From positions 1 to 33,338 of the IMG/VR virus record IMGVR_UViG_3300036944_000762: a stretch of DNA of 33,338 nt; one strand, 5' to 3'. Within the stretch, counting starts at the first letter, position 1. Each line of letters begins with the position of its first letter. Made by a program: the position numbers and the translations under genes. This DNA is from a virus. The notes under the pieces are model-generated. The model had not been told where the DNA came from. It made no database searches and saw only the letters and a program-made list of their open reading frames with translations. Positions 25,415 through 30,871 of the stretch are shown piece by piece.

Positions 25415-25926
25415 GCCGCCACCCCCATCTCAAGCTCCCGCCGATTCACCACCAAGCCGCCATTGCTGCGCACATCACCCTCGGCTGATTCAAGCGCACG
25501 CACTAGCTCACGCTGGCTGAGTTGCTCTAGCTGGTAGCGGTGCAGGTCAAGGCCTGTGTCGATGGCTTCCAGCTCTGCGGCATACAGGCAGGTGGTGCGC
25601 CACTGGCCAGAGAGCATGGCGCGGTCGTGTACTTTTTGCAGCGCGGCGGCGGCGCTTTGCAGGTGCTCGTCCAGCCCGCGCACCACGCCCTGCGCCTCGA
25701 TGCGCAATGCTAGTGTGATGCTGCCAGCCAGCACCGACCAATCGAGCGTGGTGGCCTGTGCGCGGCGAAGTTTGACAAACGCAGCGGTGATGGGCGCGGT
25801 GATTTGCGCCACTTCGTCGATGCTGAGCTTGCTGGCCCCGCGCATGGCAATAAGCATGGTGTCGGGCGACAGTTGGTATTTAGGGCGGCGCGGTTTGCGC
25901 AGGCCGTGGGTGTTGGTTTGGTTCAT
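25411..25926 (-). CDS. Unknown helical early protein
   Basis: From ATG 25926 the product has 171 residues: a basic start (KPRRPKYQLSPDT), then nearly all helix, including VAQITAPITAAFVKLRR and LDLHRYQLEQLSQRELVRALE. An in-frame extension upstream reads through the overlapping gene and is not used. AAGGG lies about 8 nt upstream. It could be a structural helper of recombination or a regulator; not recognised. Confidence 0.72.
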   Translation of the reverse strand: MNQTNTHGLRKPRRPKYQLSPDTMLIAMRGASKLSIDEVAQITAPITAAFVKLRRAQATTLDWSVLAGSITLALRIEAQGVVRGLDEHLQSAAAALQKVHDRAMLSGQWRTTCLYAAELEAIDTGLDLHRYQLEQLSQRELVRALESAEGDVRSNGGLVVNRRELEMGVAA

Positions 25927-26189
25927 GGTTGGTTCCCTTTTAATCGTCTGAATGCGTACATGCTGGCCACAATGCCGAATGGCCCGCCCGTCAAGTAGCC
26001 CGCTATTTCTGCGCCGCTGGCTTCGGGGGCCAGCTTGAACAGCACCAAGTTGGCAGAGCCGATGGCCAGCGAGTTGATGAATGCAGACACAAAGTGCCCG
26101 CCGTTGACGAACTGGCTTTGCAAGCCAAGGCTGAACACCAGCACAAAGGTGCTGACGAACAGGTAGGCGGCGTTGAGTGTGGGTGTCAT
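25923..26189 (-). CDS. Small integral membrane protein
   Basis: 88 residues with three likely membrane segments: AAYLFVSTFVLVFSLGL (7-23), FVSAFINSLAIGSANLVLF (33-51) and IAGYLTGGPFGIVASMYAF (60-79), ending in a basic RRLKG. Similar small proteins recur in early operons of Burkholderiales phages from memory, without known function. A superinfection or host-envelope role is possible. Overlaps of 4 nt at both ends. Confidence 0.75.
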   Translation of the reverse strand: MTPTLNAAYLFVSTFVLVFSLGLQSQFVNGGHFVSAFINSLAIGSANLVLFKLAPEASGAEIAGYLTGGPFGIVASMYAFRRLKGNQP

Positions 26190-26386
26190 GCCAGCACCCC
26201 TTCGGCAATCAGCTCTGCCTCGATGGCTGGAACGAGCGCATCGGCTTTTTTGATGGCATAAAAGAACGCGCAAAACACGTTGGCGGCTTCTGTGCCAAAC
26301 GGATATGGGCAGGCTTCGTTGGCTGATTGATACCTTTGTGCCGCTTGCTGCGCTTCGCGGTGGAGTTTGTCAATTGAGACGATCAT
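26186..26386 (-). CDS. Small helical protein of unknown function
   Basis: 66 residues, probably helical throughout (SIDKLHREAQQAAQRY; NVFCAFFYAIKKADALVPAIEAELI). Start and stop each overlap a neighbour by 4 nt. No family recognised. Confidence 0.68.
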   Translation of the reverse strand: MIVSIDKLHREAQQAAQRYQSANEACPYPFGTEAANVFCAFFYAIKKADALVPAIEAELIAEGVLA

Positions 26387-26700
26387 GCGGTTGCCTCATC
26401 CAAGTAACTGCGCGGCGCAATCACCACGCTCTCAGCAATCGCCTCAATGACAGGGCGGCCATTGCCATACACGCGCATGTCTTTGGCGCTGACTGCGATG
26501 GGTTGACCTGGCACAAGCGCTGCGCCGCAGGCGTCCCACCACTCTTTGGCACGTTGGCCGATGTATCGCACCTGCCACAGCTCGGCTTGGCGGGCGCTGA
26601 TTCGGTGCAGGGCGCTGAGCACCAGCTCAAACTCGCCACCGGCATTGAGGCCGGCGGTGGGGCGTGTGCGGTTTAAAAACAAAATGCCTGTGGCTTTCAT
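26383..26700 (-). CDS. Possible OB-fold single-strand DNA-binding-like protein
   Basis: 105 residues from ATG 26700. The pattern of strands, including LWQVRYIGQRAKEW, then LVPGQPIAVSAKDMRVYGNGRPVIEAIAESVVI, follows the order of SSB proteins (W-x-V, then G-x-P/x-V-x-G-R, then a final strand). It lacks a long acidic SSB tail. If correct it would bind ssDNA during replication or recombination. Tentative; an unrelated beta protein is possible. Confidence 0.7.
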   Translation of the reverse strand: MKATGILFLNRTRPTAGLNAGGEFELVLSALHRISARQAELWQVRYIGQRAKEWWDACGAALVPGQPIAVSAKDMRVYGNGRPVIEAIAESVVIAPRSYLDEATA

Positions 26701-26939
26701 AGCTTCACCCCTTCGTCGCCTGTGGCGGTGCAGTAGTCGTTGATGCTTTTGATGCACTGGTTCACCTGCACGCATTGCGTGGCTTGGACGCATTGCGGGG
26801 TAAATGGGCGGTCGTTCATGTGGGTGAGGGCGTCAAGGGTGAGCCACACAGACAAGACAACAAACAGGCCCACGGCTGCGCCAATGGTGCGCAGGGCGAC
26901 TTTGGCGGTGGTGAGTAGGGGTTGGGGGATGCGGGTCAT
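26697..26939 (-). CDS. Single-pass membrane protein with regularly spaced cysteines
   Basis: 80 residues: a basic N-terminus, one TM segment (IGAAVGLFVVLSVWLTL, about 19-35) and a small outer domain with Cys at 50, 56, 62 and 70 in a CVQxxQ repeat. Positive-inside rule puts the Cys part in the periplasm, where disulfides could form. Unknown function, perhaps an envelope-acting early protein. ATGA overlaps on both sides. Confidence 0.7.
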   Translation of the reverse strand: MTRIPQPLLTTAKVALRTIGAAVGLFVVLSVWLTLDALTHMNDRPFTPQCVQATQCVQVNQCIKSINDYCTATGDEGVKL

Positions 26940-27277
26940 TCGGCCCCCATTGCTTTGGCAATAACAGCTTGAATTTCAGCTTCTGTTTTTGCTTCGTAAT
27001 CCATTAAGCATTCAAGCAACTCAGGCGCTGCATCAAGTAAGCAGGATTCTTTTATCCTGATGCCTATGCCTGTTGCCAGCCACCTTGCATTAACACCAAG
27101 TACATCGGCTGCAATTTGGTTGTTGTATGCACTGAGCGACTTTGATTTGCCTTGCTCCACTTTTTTGACTGCTTGATAACTTAGTCCAAGCGCCTTGCTG
27201 AGCTTCGTGGTGTCGAAATCAGCTTGAGCCATCGCCCAAACCAGTCGATCTGAATAATCGATCAGGTTATTTTTCAT
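26936..27277 (-). CDS. XRE-type HTH regulator
   Basis: 113 residues with a Cro/CI-type helix-turn-helix at about 23-60 (TTKLSKALGLSYQAVKKVEQGK, split by the turn GLSY), then ALGVNARWLATG, a common end of the domain, and an acidic helical tail. It is the second gene of the leftward operon and probably a transcription regulator of early genes; it is distinct from the CI-like repressor at 27877-28287. Overlaps both neighbours by 4 nt. Confidence 0.83.
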   Translation of the reverse strand: MKNNLIDYSDRLVWAMAQADFDTTKLSKALGLSYQAVKKVEQGKSKSLSAYNNQIAADVLGVNARWLATGIGIRIKESCLLDAAPELLECLMDYEAKTEAEIQAVIAKAMGAE

Positions 27278-27432
27278 GCCAGCACCTGCACGCTGATGCT
27301 GGCTGGCTGTTCACCGGCGATGCCCCAAGCTGCGTCCCATGCCTCGGTGGCAGAGGGGCAAATGGCGGTGATAACGGTCGTGGCCGTGGGCGTCTTGACC
27401 TTGATGCGGAATTGTTTGGCTGGTGACTTCAT
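27274..27432 (-). CDS. First gene of leftward operon, small unknown protein
   Basis: 52 residues from ATG 27432 with a GGAG site 7 nt upstream: a basic strand-rich start (KQFRIKVKTPTATTVITAI) and a short helix (SATEAWDAAWGIAG). It begins about 35 nt downstream of the pL start point. No function can be assigned. Confidence 0.68.
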   Translation of the reverse strand: MKSPAKQFRIKVKTPTATTVITAICPSATEAWDAAWGIAGEQPASISVQVLA

Positions 27433-27473
27433 GTTTGCTCCAACTACACCGAGCATTTGCGGTGTGTGGGGCA

Positions 27474-27502
27474 AGTATCACATGGAGTGTTGATTGTGTC
27501 AA
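27474..27502 (-). promoter_or_regulatory. pL, leftward early promoter
   Basis: On the minus strand a perfect TTGACA (27502-27497) is followed after 17 nt by GATACT (27479-27474; 4 of 6). The -35 box lies within the OL operator, so repressor binding would block it. Transcription would start near 27467, upstream of the first leftward gene. Confidence 0.75.
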
Positions 27503-27513
27503 CACGTTGTGTT
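27487..27513. promoter_or_regulatory. OL operator
   Basis: GTGTTGAT, six bases, then the palindrome AACAC-gtt-GTGTT (27501-27513). The same 13-bp palindrome with the same GTGTTGAT half-site before it occurs at OR. GTGTTGA (27487) and TCAACAC (27499) also form a 7-bp inverted pair. Likely bound by the CI-like repressor and/or the Cro-like protein. Confidence 0.75.
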
Positions 27514-27541
27514 TGATTTTTTAAAAAAAGCCTATCCTTAA

Positions 27542-27554
27542 AACACTATGTGTA
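27542..27554. promoter_or_regulatory. Second, weaker OL-type operator
   Basis: AACAC-tat-GTGTA differs from the operator palindrome at one half-site base. It overlaps TATAAA (27553-27558), a possible -10 box of the rightward immunity-protein gene. Confidence 0.5.
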
Positions 27555-27599
27555 TAAAATAATAAAAAATGTTCTAAATATTAAATGTTAGGAATCAAA

Positions 27600-27875
27600 A
27601 TGGATTCAGCTTTCTTGGTTTTCTTTGGAATTTTCGTGTATCTGTTCCCCACAGTCGTGGCATCAAGGCGCAATTCAAAGCGTGCAAATGGCGTGTTTGC
27701 TTTGAACCTGCTTCTAGGATGGACATTTATTGGATGGGTAGTCGCGCTGGCGTGGGCCTTTGGCTCAGATGTGAAAGATGAGGCCGACGAAAACCGTGTG
27801 GCCTGCCAATATTGCAAAGAATTAGTGATGCGCGGCGCATCAAAGTGCAAGCACTGCGGCTCTGCACTGACTTAA
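27600..27875 (+). CDS. Superinfection immunity-type membrane protein with zinc ribbon
   Basis: From ATG 27600 (TAGGA 6 nt upstream) the protein has 91 residues: TM1 at about 4-22, a basic loop RRNSKRANG, TM2 at about 33-54 with NLLLGWTFIGWVVALAWA, the signature of the Imm superinfection-immunity family, and a C-terminal zinc ribbon (C69xxC72, C83xxC86). Imm-type proteins block DNA entry of incoming phages at the inner membrane. An upstream ATG at 27585 is possible but has a poorer site. It lies between OL and the repressor, where lambda keeps rexAB, and ends 1 nt from the repressor stop. The ribbon may bind DNA or a protein partner. Confidence 0.82.
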   Translation: MDSAFLVFFGIFVYLFPTVVASRRNSKRANGVFALNLLLGWTFIGWVVALAWAFGSDVKDEADENRVACQYCKELVMRGASKCKHCGSALT

Positions 27876-27876
27876 A

Positions 27877-28287
27877 TTAAGCGACTTTGCGCGCTTCCTC
27901 GTTGGACTCGATCATTGATTTGGCAAGCCGTTCAATGATGGTCCTAGTCTCGATGGGAATGCTCTGCCATTCGTTCCTACTAATGCTCATGAATGGCCAG
28001 TTGAAGTCCGAATGGCTGGCTTCATTCACCACATTCCGTGCCTGATTGTCTGCATAGGGCTTGACCTGGCTCATGTCGTCAGTGTCTGGGCCGTCTAAAA
28101 ACCACTCAATAGAGAAATCCAAAGCCTGCGCAATCTTTGGAAGCTGAAAGCCGCCCCTGCCTGTGGCTCGGTTTTCTAGGTTTGATATGCCAGATTGAGT
28201 CTTGTAACCGGCCATTTCTGACAATTCCTCGCCGGATAGCCTTCTGTATAGGCGTGCTTGTCTTATTCGTTCGCCGACTGTTTTCAT
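27877..28287 (-). CDS. CI-like repressor (short, no S24 peptidase domain)
   Basis: 136 residues from ATG 28287. An XRE HTH occupies about 5-63 (IRQARLYRRLSGEELSEMAGYK, then SGISNLENR and LPKIAQALDFSIEWFLDG). The remaining 70 residues include IETRTIIERLAKSMIES and lack the Ala-Gly cleavage and Ser/Lys residues of the S24 domain. It is divergent from the Cro-like gene across OR, the hallmark of a prophage repressor. No ribosome site precedes the ATG, and a TAAAAA box sits 5 nt upstream, so a leaderless message like lambda cI from pRM is likely. A longer in-frame start would overlap the Cro gene and is disfavoured. Confidence 0.88.
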   Translation of the reverse strand: MKTVGERIRQARLYRRLSGEELSEMAGYKTQSGISNLENRATGRGGFQLPKIAQALDFSIEWFLDGPDTDDMSQVKPYADNQARNVVNEASHSDFNWPFMSISRNEWQSIPIETRTIIERLAKSMIESNEEARKVA

Positions 28288-28323
28288 ATATTTTTTAGTT
28301 GACCACGAAATTTGGTCTAAATG

Positions 28324-28349
28324 GTGTTGATATTTAACACGTTGTGTTA
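28324..28349. promoter_or_regulatory. OR operator and probable pR
   Basis: GTGTTGAT, four bases, then AACAC-gtt-GTGTT (28336-28348), extended here to the 15-bp perfect palindrome TAACACgttGTGTTA. A rightward -35 (TTGATA, 28327-28332) and a possible -10 (TAGAGT, 28348-28353; 15-nt spacer) overlap it. It lies between divergent repressor and Cro-like genes. Confidence 0.75.
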
Positions 28350-28359
28350 GAGTTGGCAC

Positions 28360-28620
28360 ATGCACAAAACTGAACTCTCAGAAATTGAACATCCAGTTGA
28401 TCTGGCCTGCCGCTCAATTCGCGGTGGTAGACCTTATTTGGCTCAACTTCTAAACGTGACCCCAGCGGCCATTGGCAACTGGAAGATGCGACCCGCTGTT
28501 CCTGTTGAGCATTGCTTTGCAATCGAGCTGGCCACCAATGGCGCGGTGACTCGCAAAGATTTGCGCCCTAACGATTGGCAAAAAATTTGGCCAGACCTTG
28601 CAGAGAAGGCGGTGGCATAA
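28360..28620 (+). CDS. Cro-like/YdaS-family HTH protein
   Basis: 86 residues matching the YdaS/Cro pattern: GRPYLAQLLNVTPAAIGNWK (HTH), then VPVEHCFAIELATNGAVTRKDLRPNDW. YdaS-type proteins act as Cro counterparts in many prophages. It is the first rightward early gene, divergent from the repressor. If the pR boxes are correct the transcript begins at or near the ATG, so it may be leaderless. No in-frame ATG/GTG/TTG alternative lies before the HTH. Confidence 0.9.
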   Translation: MHKTELSEIEHPVDLACRSIRGGRPYLAQLLNVTPAAIGNWKMRPAVPVEHCFAIELATNGAVTRKDLRPNDWQKIWPDLAEKAVA

Positions 28621-28642
28621 ATGAAGCTGATCGACAAGTTGC

Positions 28643-28969
28643 TCAATCGTGTTTTGGCCATGCGCCCAGACTTTGGTCGTCAAGACCGCTTTGGCGTTTC
28701 GCCTCATGCACCCAGTGACCAAGCTGGTCCAAAACCGGCTGATACAGCTGCTCCACAGCCAACAGCTCCTGCATGTGGGGGTTGTCGCCCACGGTGTTGC
28801 TGTTGTTGCTGCCATGCACGGTGCGCAGCATGTTCGTGCGGAAAGCGTCCAGCATGACACCCACATTCAGCAGCCCCTCGGCTTCGTGCTGCGCCAACAC
28901 GGCGCTGAGCATGTGCGTGAGCACATGGTTAGAGGCTTTGAGCTGCCTGATTTCGTTTTCTAAGTTCAT
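28643..28969 (-). CDS. Leftward helical protein between cro-like and cII-like genes
   Basis: 108 residues from ATG 28969 (AAAGG upstream). Mostly helix: LENEIRQLKASNHVLTHMLSAVLA, then VMLDAFRTNMLR, and EQLYQPVLDQLGHWVHEAKRQ. Codon use matches phage genes with G/C-rich third positions, whereas the overlapping rightward frame gives low-complexity Cys-rich sequence. It reads against the rightward early operon. A leftward promoter candidate lies at 29008-29035. Unrecognised; its place suggests a role in the lysis-lysogeny decision or antisense control of the Cro-like gene. Confidence 0.68.
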   Translation of the reverse strand: MNLENEIRQLKASNHVLTHMLSAVLAQHEAEGLLNVGVMLDAFRTNMLRTVHGSNNSNTVGDNPHMQELLAVEQLYQPVLDQLGHWVHEAKRQSGLDDQSLGAWPKHD

Positions 28970-29007
28970 GGCCGTGGCCTTTCGTGAGTGGTTTCTGGGG
29001 AGTTGCC

Positions 29008-29035
29008 ATTTTATGAATGCGACCACGGCCACCAA
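29008..29035 (-). promoter_or_regulatory. Candidate leftward promoter (pRE-like position)
   Basis: TTGGTG (29035-29030), 16 nt, TAAAAT (29013-29008) on the minus strand, just upstream of the cII-like gene. The poor -35 suits an activator-dependent promoter. No clear TTGC-N6-TTGC CII site is seen. Confidence 0.4.
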
Positions 29036-29061
29036 TGCTTTGGCCCACCGAGGTGCAACTC

Positions 29062-29370
29062 ATGAATGAAGTTTGCGCCTCAGTGCTTGATTTGTCCCGC
29101 AAAAACGAGCGGCAAATTTTGCACGCCCTTTCAGAGCTTGGCCAAGGTCCAGTGGCCGCGCTGGTTGGCACATCTGAAAGCACTGTGAGCCGTATGAAGG
29201 ACGGTCAGATTGAAGCCGTTTGCAGGCTCATTTCTGCCTGCGGCTTGAAGGTCGTGCCAGCCAAATACATGTGCATGGACCCTATCAAAGCTGGGGCCAT
29301 GATGACCTTATATGAGGCAGCTATGAAGCGCGTAAAAAATCCAATCGAACTTTTATGGGGTGACGAATGA
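29062..29370 (+). CDS. CII-like transcription activator
   Basis: 102 residues that fit the lambda CII family: KNERQILHALSELGQGPVAALVG, then TSESTVSRMKDG (HTH at about 29-46), LISACGLKVVP, and a helical tail for tetramer formation. CII-type activators turn on repressor and integrase promoters to favour lysogeny. ATG 29062 has a GAGGT site; an upstream in-frame start lacks support. It overlaps the next gene by ATGA. Confidence 0.87.
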   Translation: MNEVCASVLDLSRKNERQILHALSELGQGPVAALVGTSESTVSRMKDGQIEAVCRLISACGLKVVPAKYMCMDPIKAGAMMTLYEAAMKRVKNPIELLWGDE

Positions 29371-29699
29371 ACGCAGTTGTAGACACGATTGATACCCAAA
29401 GCGCAAGCCTCAAGGCTGTGGGTGTTAAAGGCATGGCCAAGTCGCTGAACGAGATTTATGAAGTGGTGCGCGTTGGCATCCAGCGCGGCGCTCAAGACAT
29501 GAGCCTGACCGAAATCCGCGACCTGTATGAGCACATCCACGACAAGCGCATCGACCTCAACCGAGTGAGCGCCCGTGTGAGCAACCTGATCGCAGCGCAA
29601 CGCCTTGAGCGTCGCCTTGATACCAGACAGTGCTCAGTCAGCAAGCGTCTGGTGCATCCGGTGTTTATTCCTTTGAAGCAGGTGCGTTTGTGCGCTTGA
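29367..29699 (+). CDS. Early protein of unknown function
   Basis: 110 residues. The middle looks helical (VKGMAKSLNEIYEVVRVGIQRG, LTEIRDLYEHIHDKRIDLNRV), ending in a basic C-terminal stretch. It is coupled to the cII-like gene (ATGA) and precedes the replication genes, the slot of lambda early accessory genes. No family recognised. Confidence 0.72.
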   Translation: MNAVVDTIDTQSASLKAVGVKGMAKSLNEIYEVVRVGIQRGAQDMSLTEIRDLYEHIHDKRIDLNRVSARVSNLIAAQRLERRLDTRQCSVSKRLVHPVFIPLKQVRLCA

Positions 29700-29812
29700 T
29701 GTTTATGGACACGGCTAATTTGGGAGTTGCTCCCCAAGTGAAAAGCGTAACTCCCGCCTGCCGCTGTTCTTTTCTTTTTGGAGTTATTGGAGATGTAAAT
29801 GCAAAAATTTAA
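29699..29812 (+). CDS. Possible 37-residue small protein
   Basis: An ATG overlapping the preceding stop (TGATG) opens 37 codons ending at 29812, past the start of the next gene at 29799. The sequence has a Cys-rich hydrophobic end (CRCSFLFGVIGDV). It covers the hairpin region at 29720-29755, so it may be only leader sequence. Confidence 0.3.
   Translation: MFMDTANLGVAPQVKSVTPACRCSFLFGVIGDVNAKI
29720..29779 (+). promoter_or_regulatory. Alternative hairpins with downstream T-rich tract
   Basis: GGGAG (29722-29726) can pair with CTCCC (29730-29734) in a tight hairpin, or the same GGGAGTT (29722-29728) with AACTCCC (29749-29755). A T-rich tract follows at 29766-29779. The two structures exclude each other, as in attenuators or antitermination sites. 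Confidence 0.4.
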
Positions 29813-29990
29813 ACTCAACAAAGAACTGGAAACAACGATTGATCGTGTTGAAAACGAGATAACGATCAATCAAGTTGAGATGGACTACGGTGAAGATGTG
29901 GGTGGCATTGTCTATTTTTCAGTTGATCGCGCCCGCAAAGTTGCAGCTGAGCTTTTGCGCCTTGCTGATGAAGTTGATGGTGCTGAATGA
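29799..29990 (+). CDS. Small acidic early protein
   Basis: 63 residues with a GGAG site 6 nt upstream and a stop overlapping the replication initiator start by ATGA. Predicted strand then helix (ETTIDRVENEITINQVEMDYG, RARKVAAELLRLADEVDG). Unknown function, probably co-made with the initiator. Confidence 0.75.
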   Translation: MQKFKLNKELETTIDRVENEITINQVEMDYGEDVGGIVYFSVDRARKVAAELLRLADEVDGAE

Positions 29991-30871
29991 AGCGCCCCGC
30001 CTTTCAGTTTTACCCAGCGGACTGGCGCAAAGATGCAGCCCTCCAGTCGTGCTCAATGGCTGCGCATGGTCTGTGGGTGAACATGATGTGCATTGCGCAT
30101 GAGTGCGAGCCCTACGGCCATTTGGTAGTGAACGCAAAGCCTATGCAGTCTCAGCAGATCGCACGCTTAGTGGGTTTGTCTGTCAAAGAGTTTGACAAGC
30201 TATGTGGCGAGCTGGCAGATGCTGGTGTCGTTTCTGTATCAGCCGAAGGGGCGTTTTTCTCACGCCGAATGGTGCGTGATGAGAATCTTCGTACTGTTCG
30301 CGCAAATGGAGGTGAGGGGGGTTCTGAGTTTGGTCACTTAGGTGCTGAACACGGTAAAAAGGGGGGTAGACCAAAGAAGGTAACGGGGGATAAAAAACCC
30401 CCCTTACCTGATGAAAAACAACCCGCCATAGAACCCCCCCCTTCTTCTTCTTCTTCTTCTTCATCTTCTACTTCGGTAATTAAAGAAGCTAACGCTTCTT
30501 CGTCAACTTCGGATGAACCGAAGATTGCCGACTGTCCGCATGAGGTCATCATCGGATTGTTTGCCAAGCACATGCCTGAGCTGCCAAAGCCACGCCTTGA
30601 GCTTTGGCGTAGCGGCAAAAACGCAAAGGCACTTGCGCAAAGGTGGCGATGGGTGTTGACGGCCAAGAAGTCGAGCGGCGAGCGTTATGCGCAAACGGCA
30701 GACGATGCGGTGGCGTGGTTTGATCGATATTTCGGATACGTGGCCGAAAGCGATTTCCTCATGGGCCGCAAAACCGAATTTGCCTGCAACATGGCGTGGC
30801 TGGTGAAGGCTGAGAATTTTGAGAAGGTGCTGTCTGGCAACTTTCACAAGGAAATGAAGGTGGCCGCATGA
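29987..30871 (+). CDS. Replication initiator, DUF1376-like/lambda O-like
   Basis: 294 residues. The N-terminal 100 (FQFYPADWRKDAALQSCSMAAHGLWVNMMC, split over helix and wing) is the DUF1376-type winged-helix domain of phage replication proteins. Then come a Gly/Lys/Pro linker and a poly-Ser tract at about 152-161. The C-terminal domain (about 185-285) is helical with LWRSGKNAKALAQRWRWV and AWFDRYFGYV, the probable helicase-loading part. It lies directly upstream of the DnaB-type helicase and overlaps it by ATGA, as expected for origin binding and loading. The linker codons coincide with iteron-like G/C runs, a candidate origin. Confidence 0.87.
   Translation: MKRPAFQFYPADWRKDAALQSCSMAAHGLWVNMMCIAHECEPYGHLVVNAKPMQSQQIARLVGLSVKEFDKLCGELADAGVVSVSAEGAFFSRRMVRDENLRTVRANGGEGGSEFGHLGAEHGKKGGRPKKVTGDKKPPLPDEKQPAIEPPPSSSSSSSSSTSVIKEANASSSTSDEPKIADCPHEVIIGLFAKHMPELPKPRLELWRSGKNAKALAQRWRWVLTAKKSSGERYAQTADDAVAWFDRYFGYVAESDFLMGRKTEFACNMAWLVKAENFEKVLSGNFHKEMKVAA
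30311..30500. other. Candidate phage replication origin inside the initiator gene
   Basis: Five iteron-like motifs of the form GGTaA..GGGGGG lie at 30311-30325, 30353-30367 and 30379-30391 on the plus strand, and at 30396-30408 and 30430-30444 on the minus strand. Copies 3 and 4 form a hairpin with an A-rich loop. A (TTC)n pyrimidine tract follows (30441 on), then a perfect 7-bp hairpin AAGAAGC/GCTTCTT at 30483-30500. Lambda's origin lies in the equivalent linker of gene O. Confidence 0.55.

Noticed and set aside
28621-28857. Rightward 78-codon frame starting directly after the Cro-like stop
   Set aside because: It gives low-complexity Cys-rich sequence and lies opposite a minus-strand frame with normal protein composition and codon use. 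Only its first 15 or so residues look plausible.
30441-30475. (TTC)n tract as a phase-variation switch
   Set aside because: It is made of whole triplets and changes in copy number would only alter the poly-Ser length. The adjacent C8 run could slip, but it is better explained as part of the iteron-like motifs.
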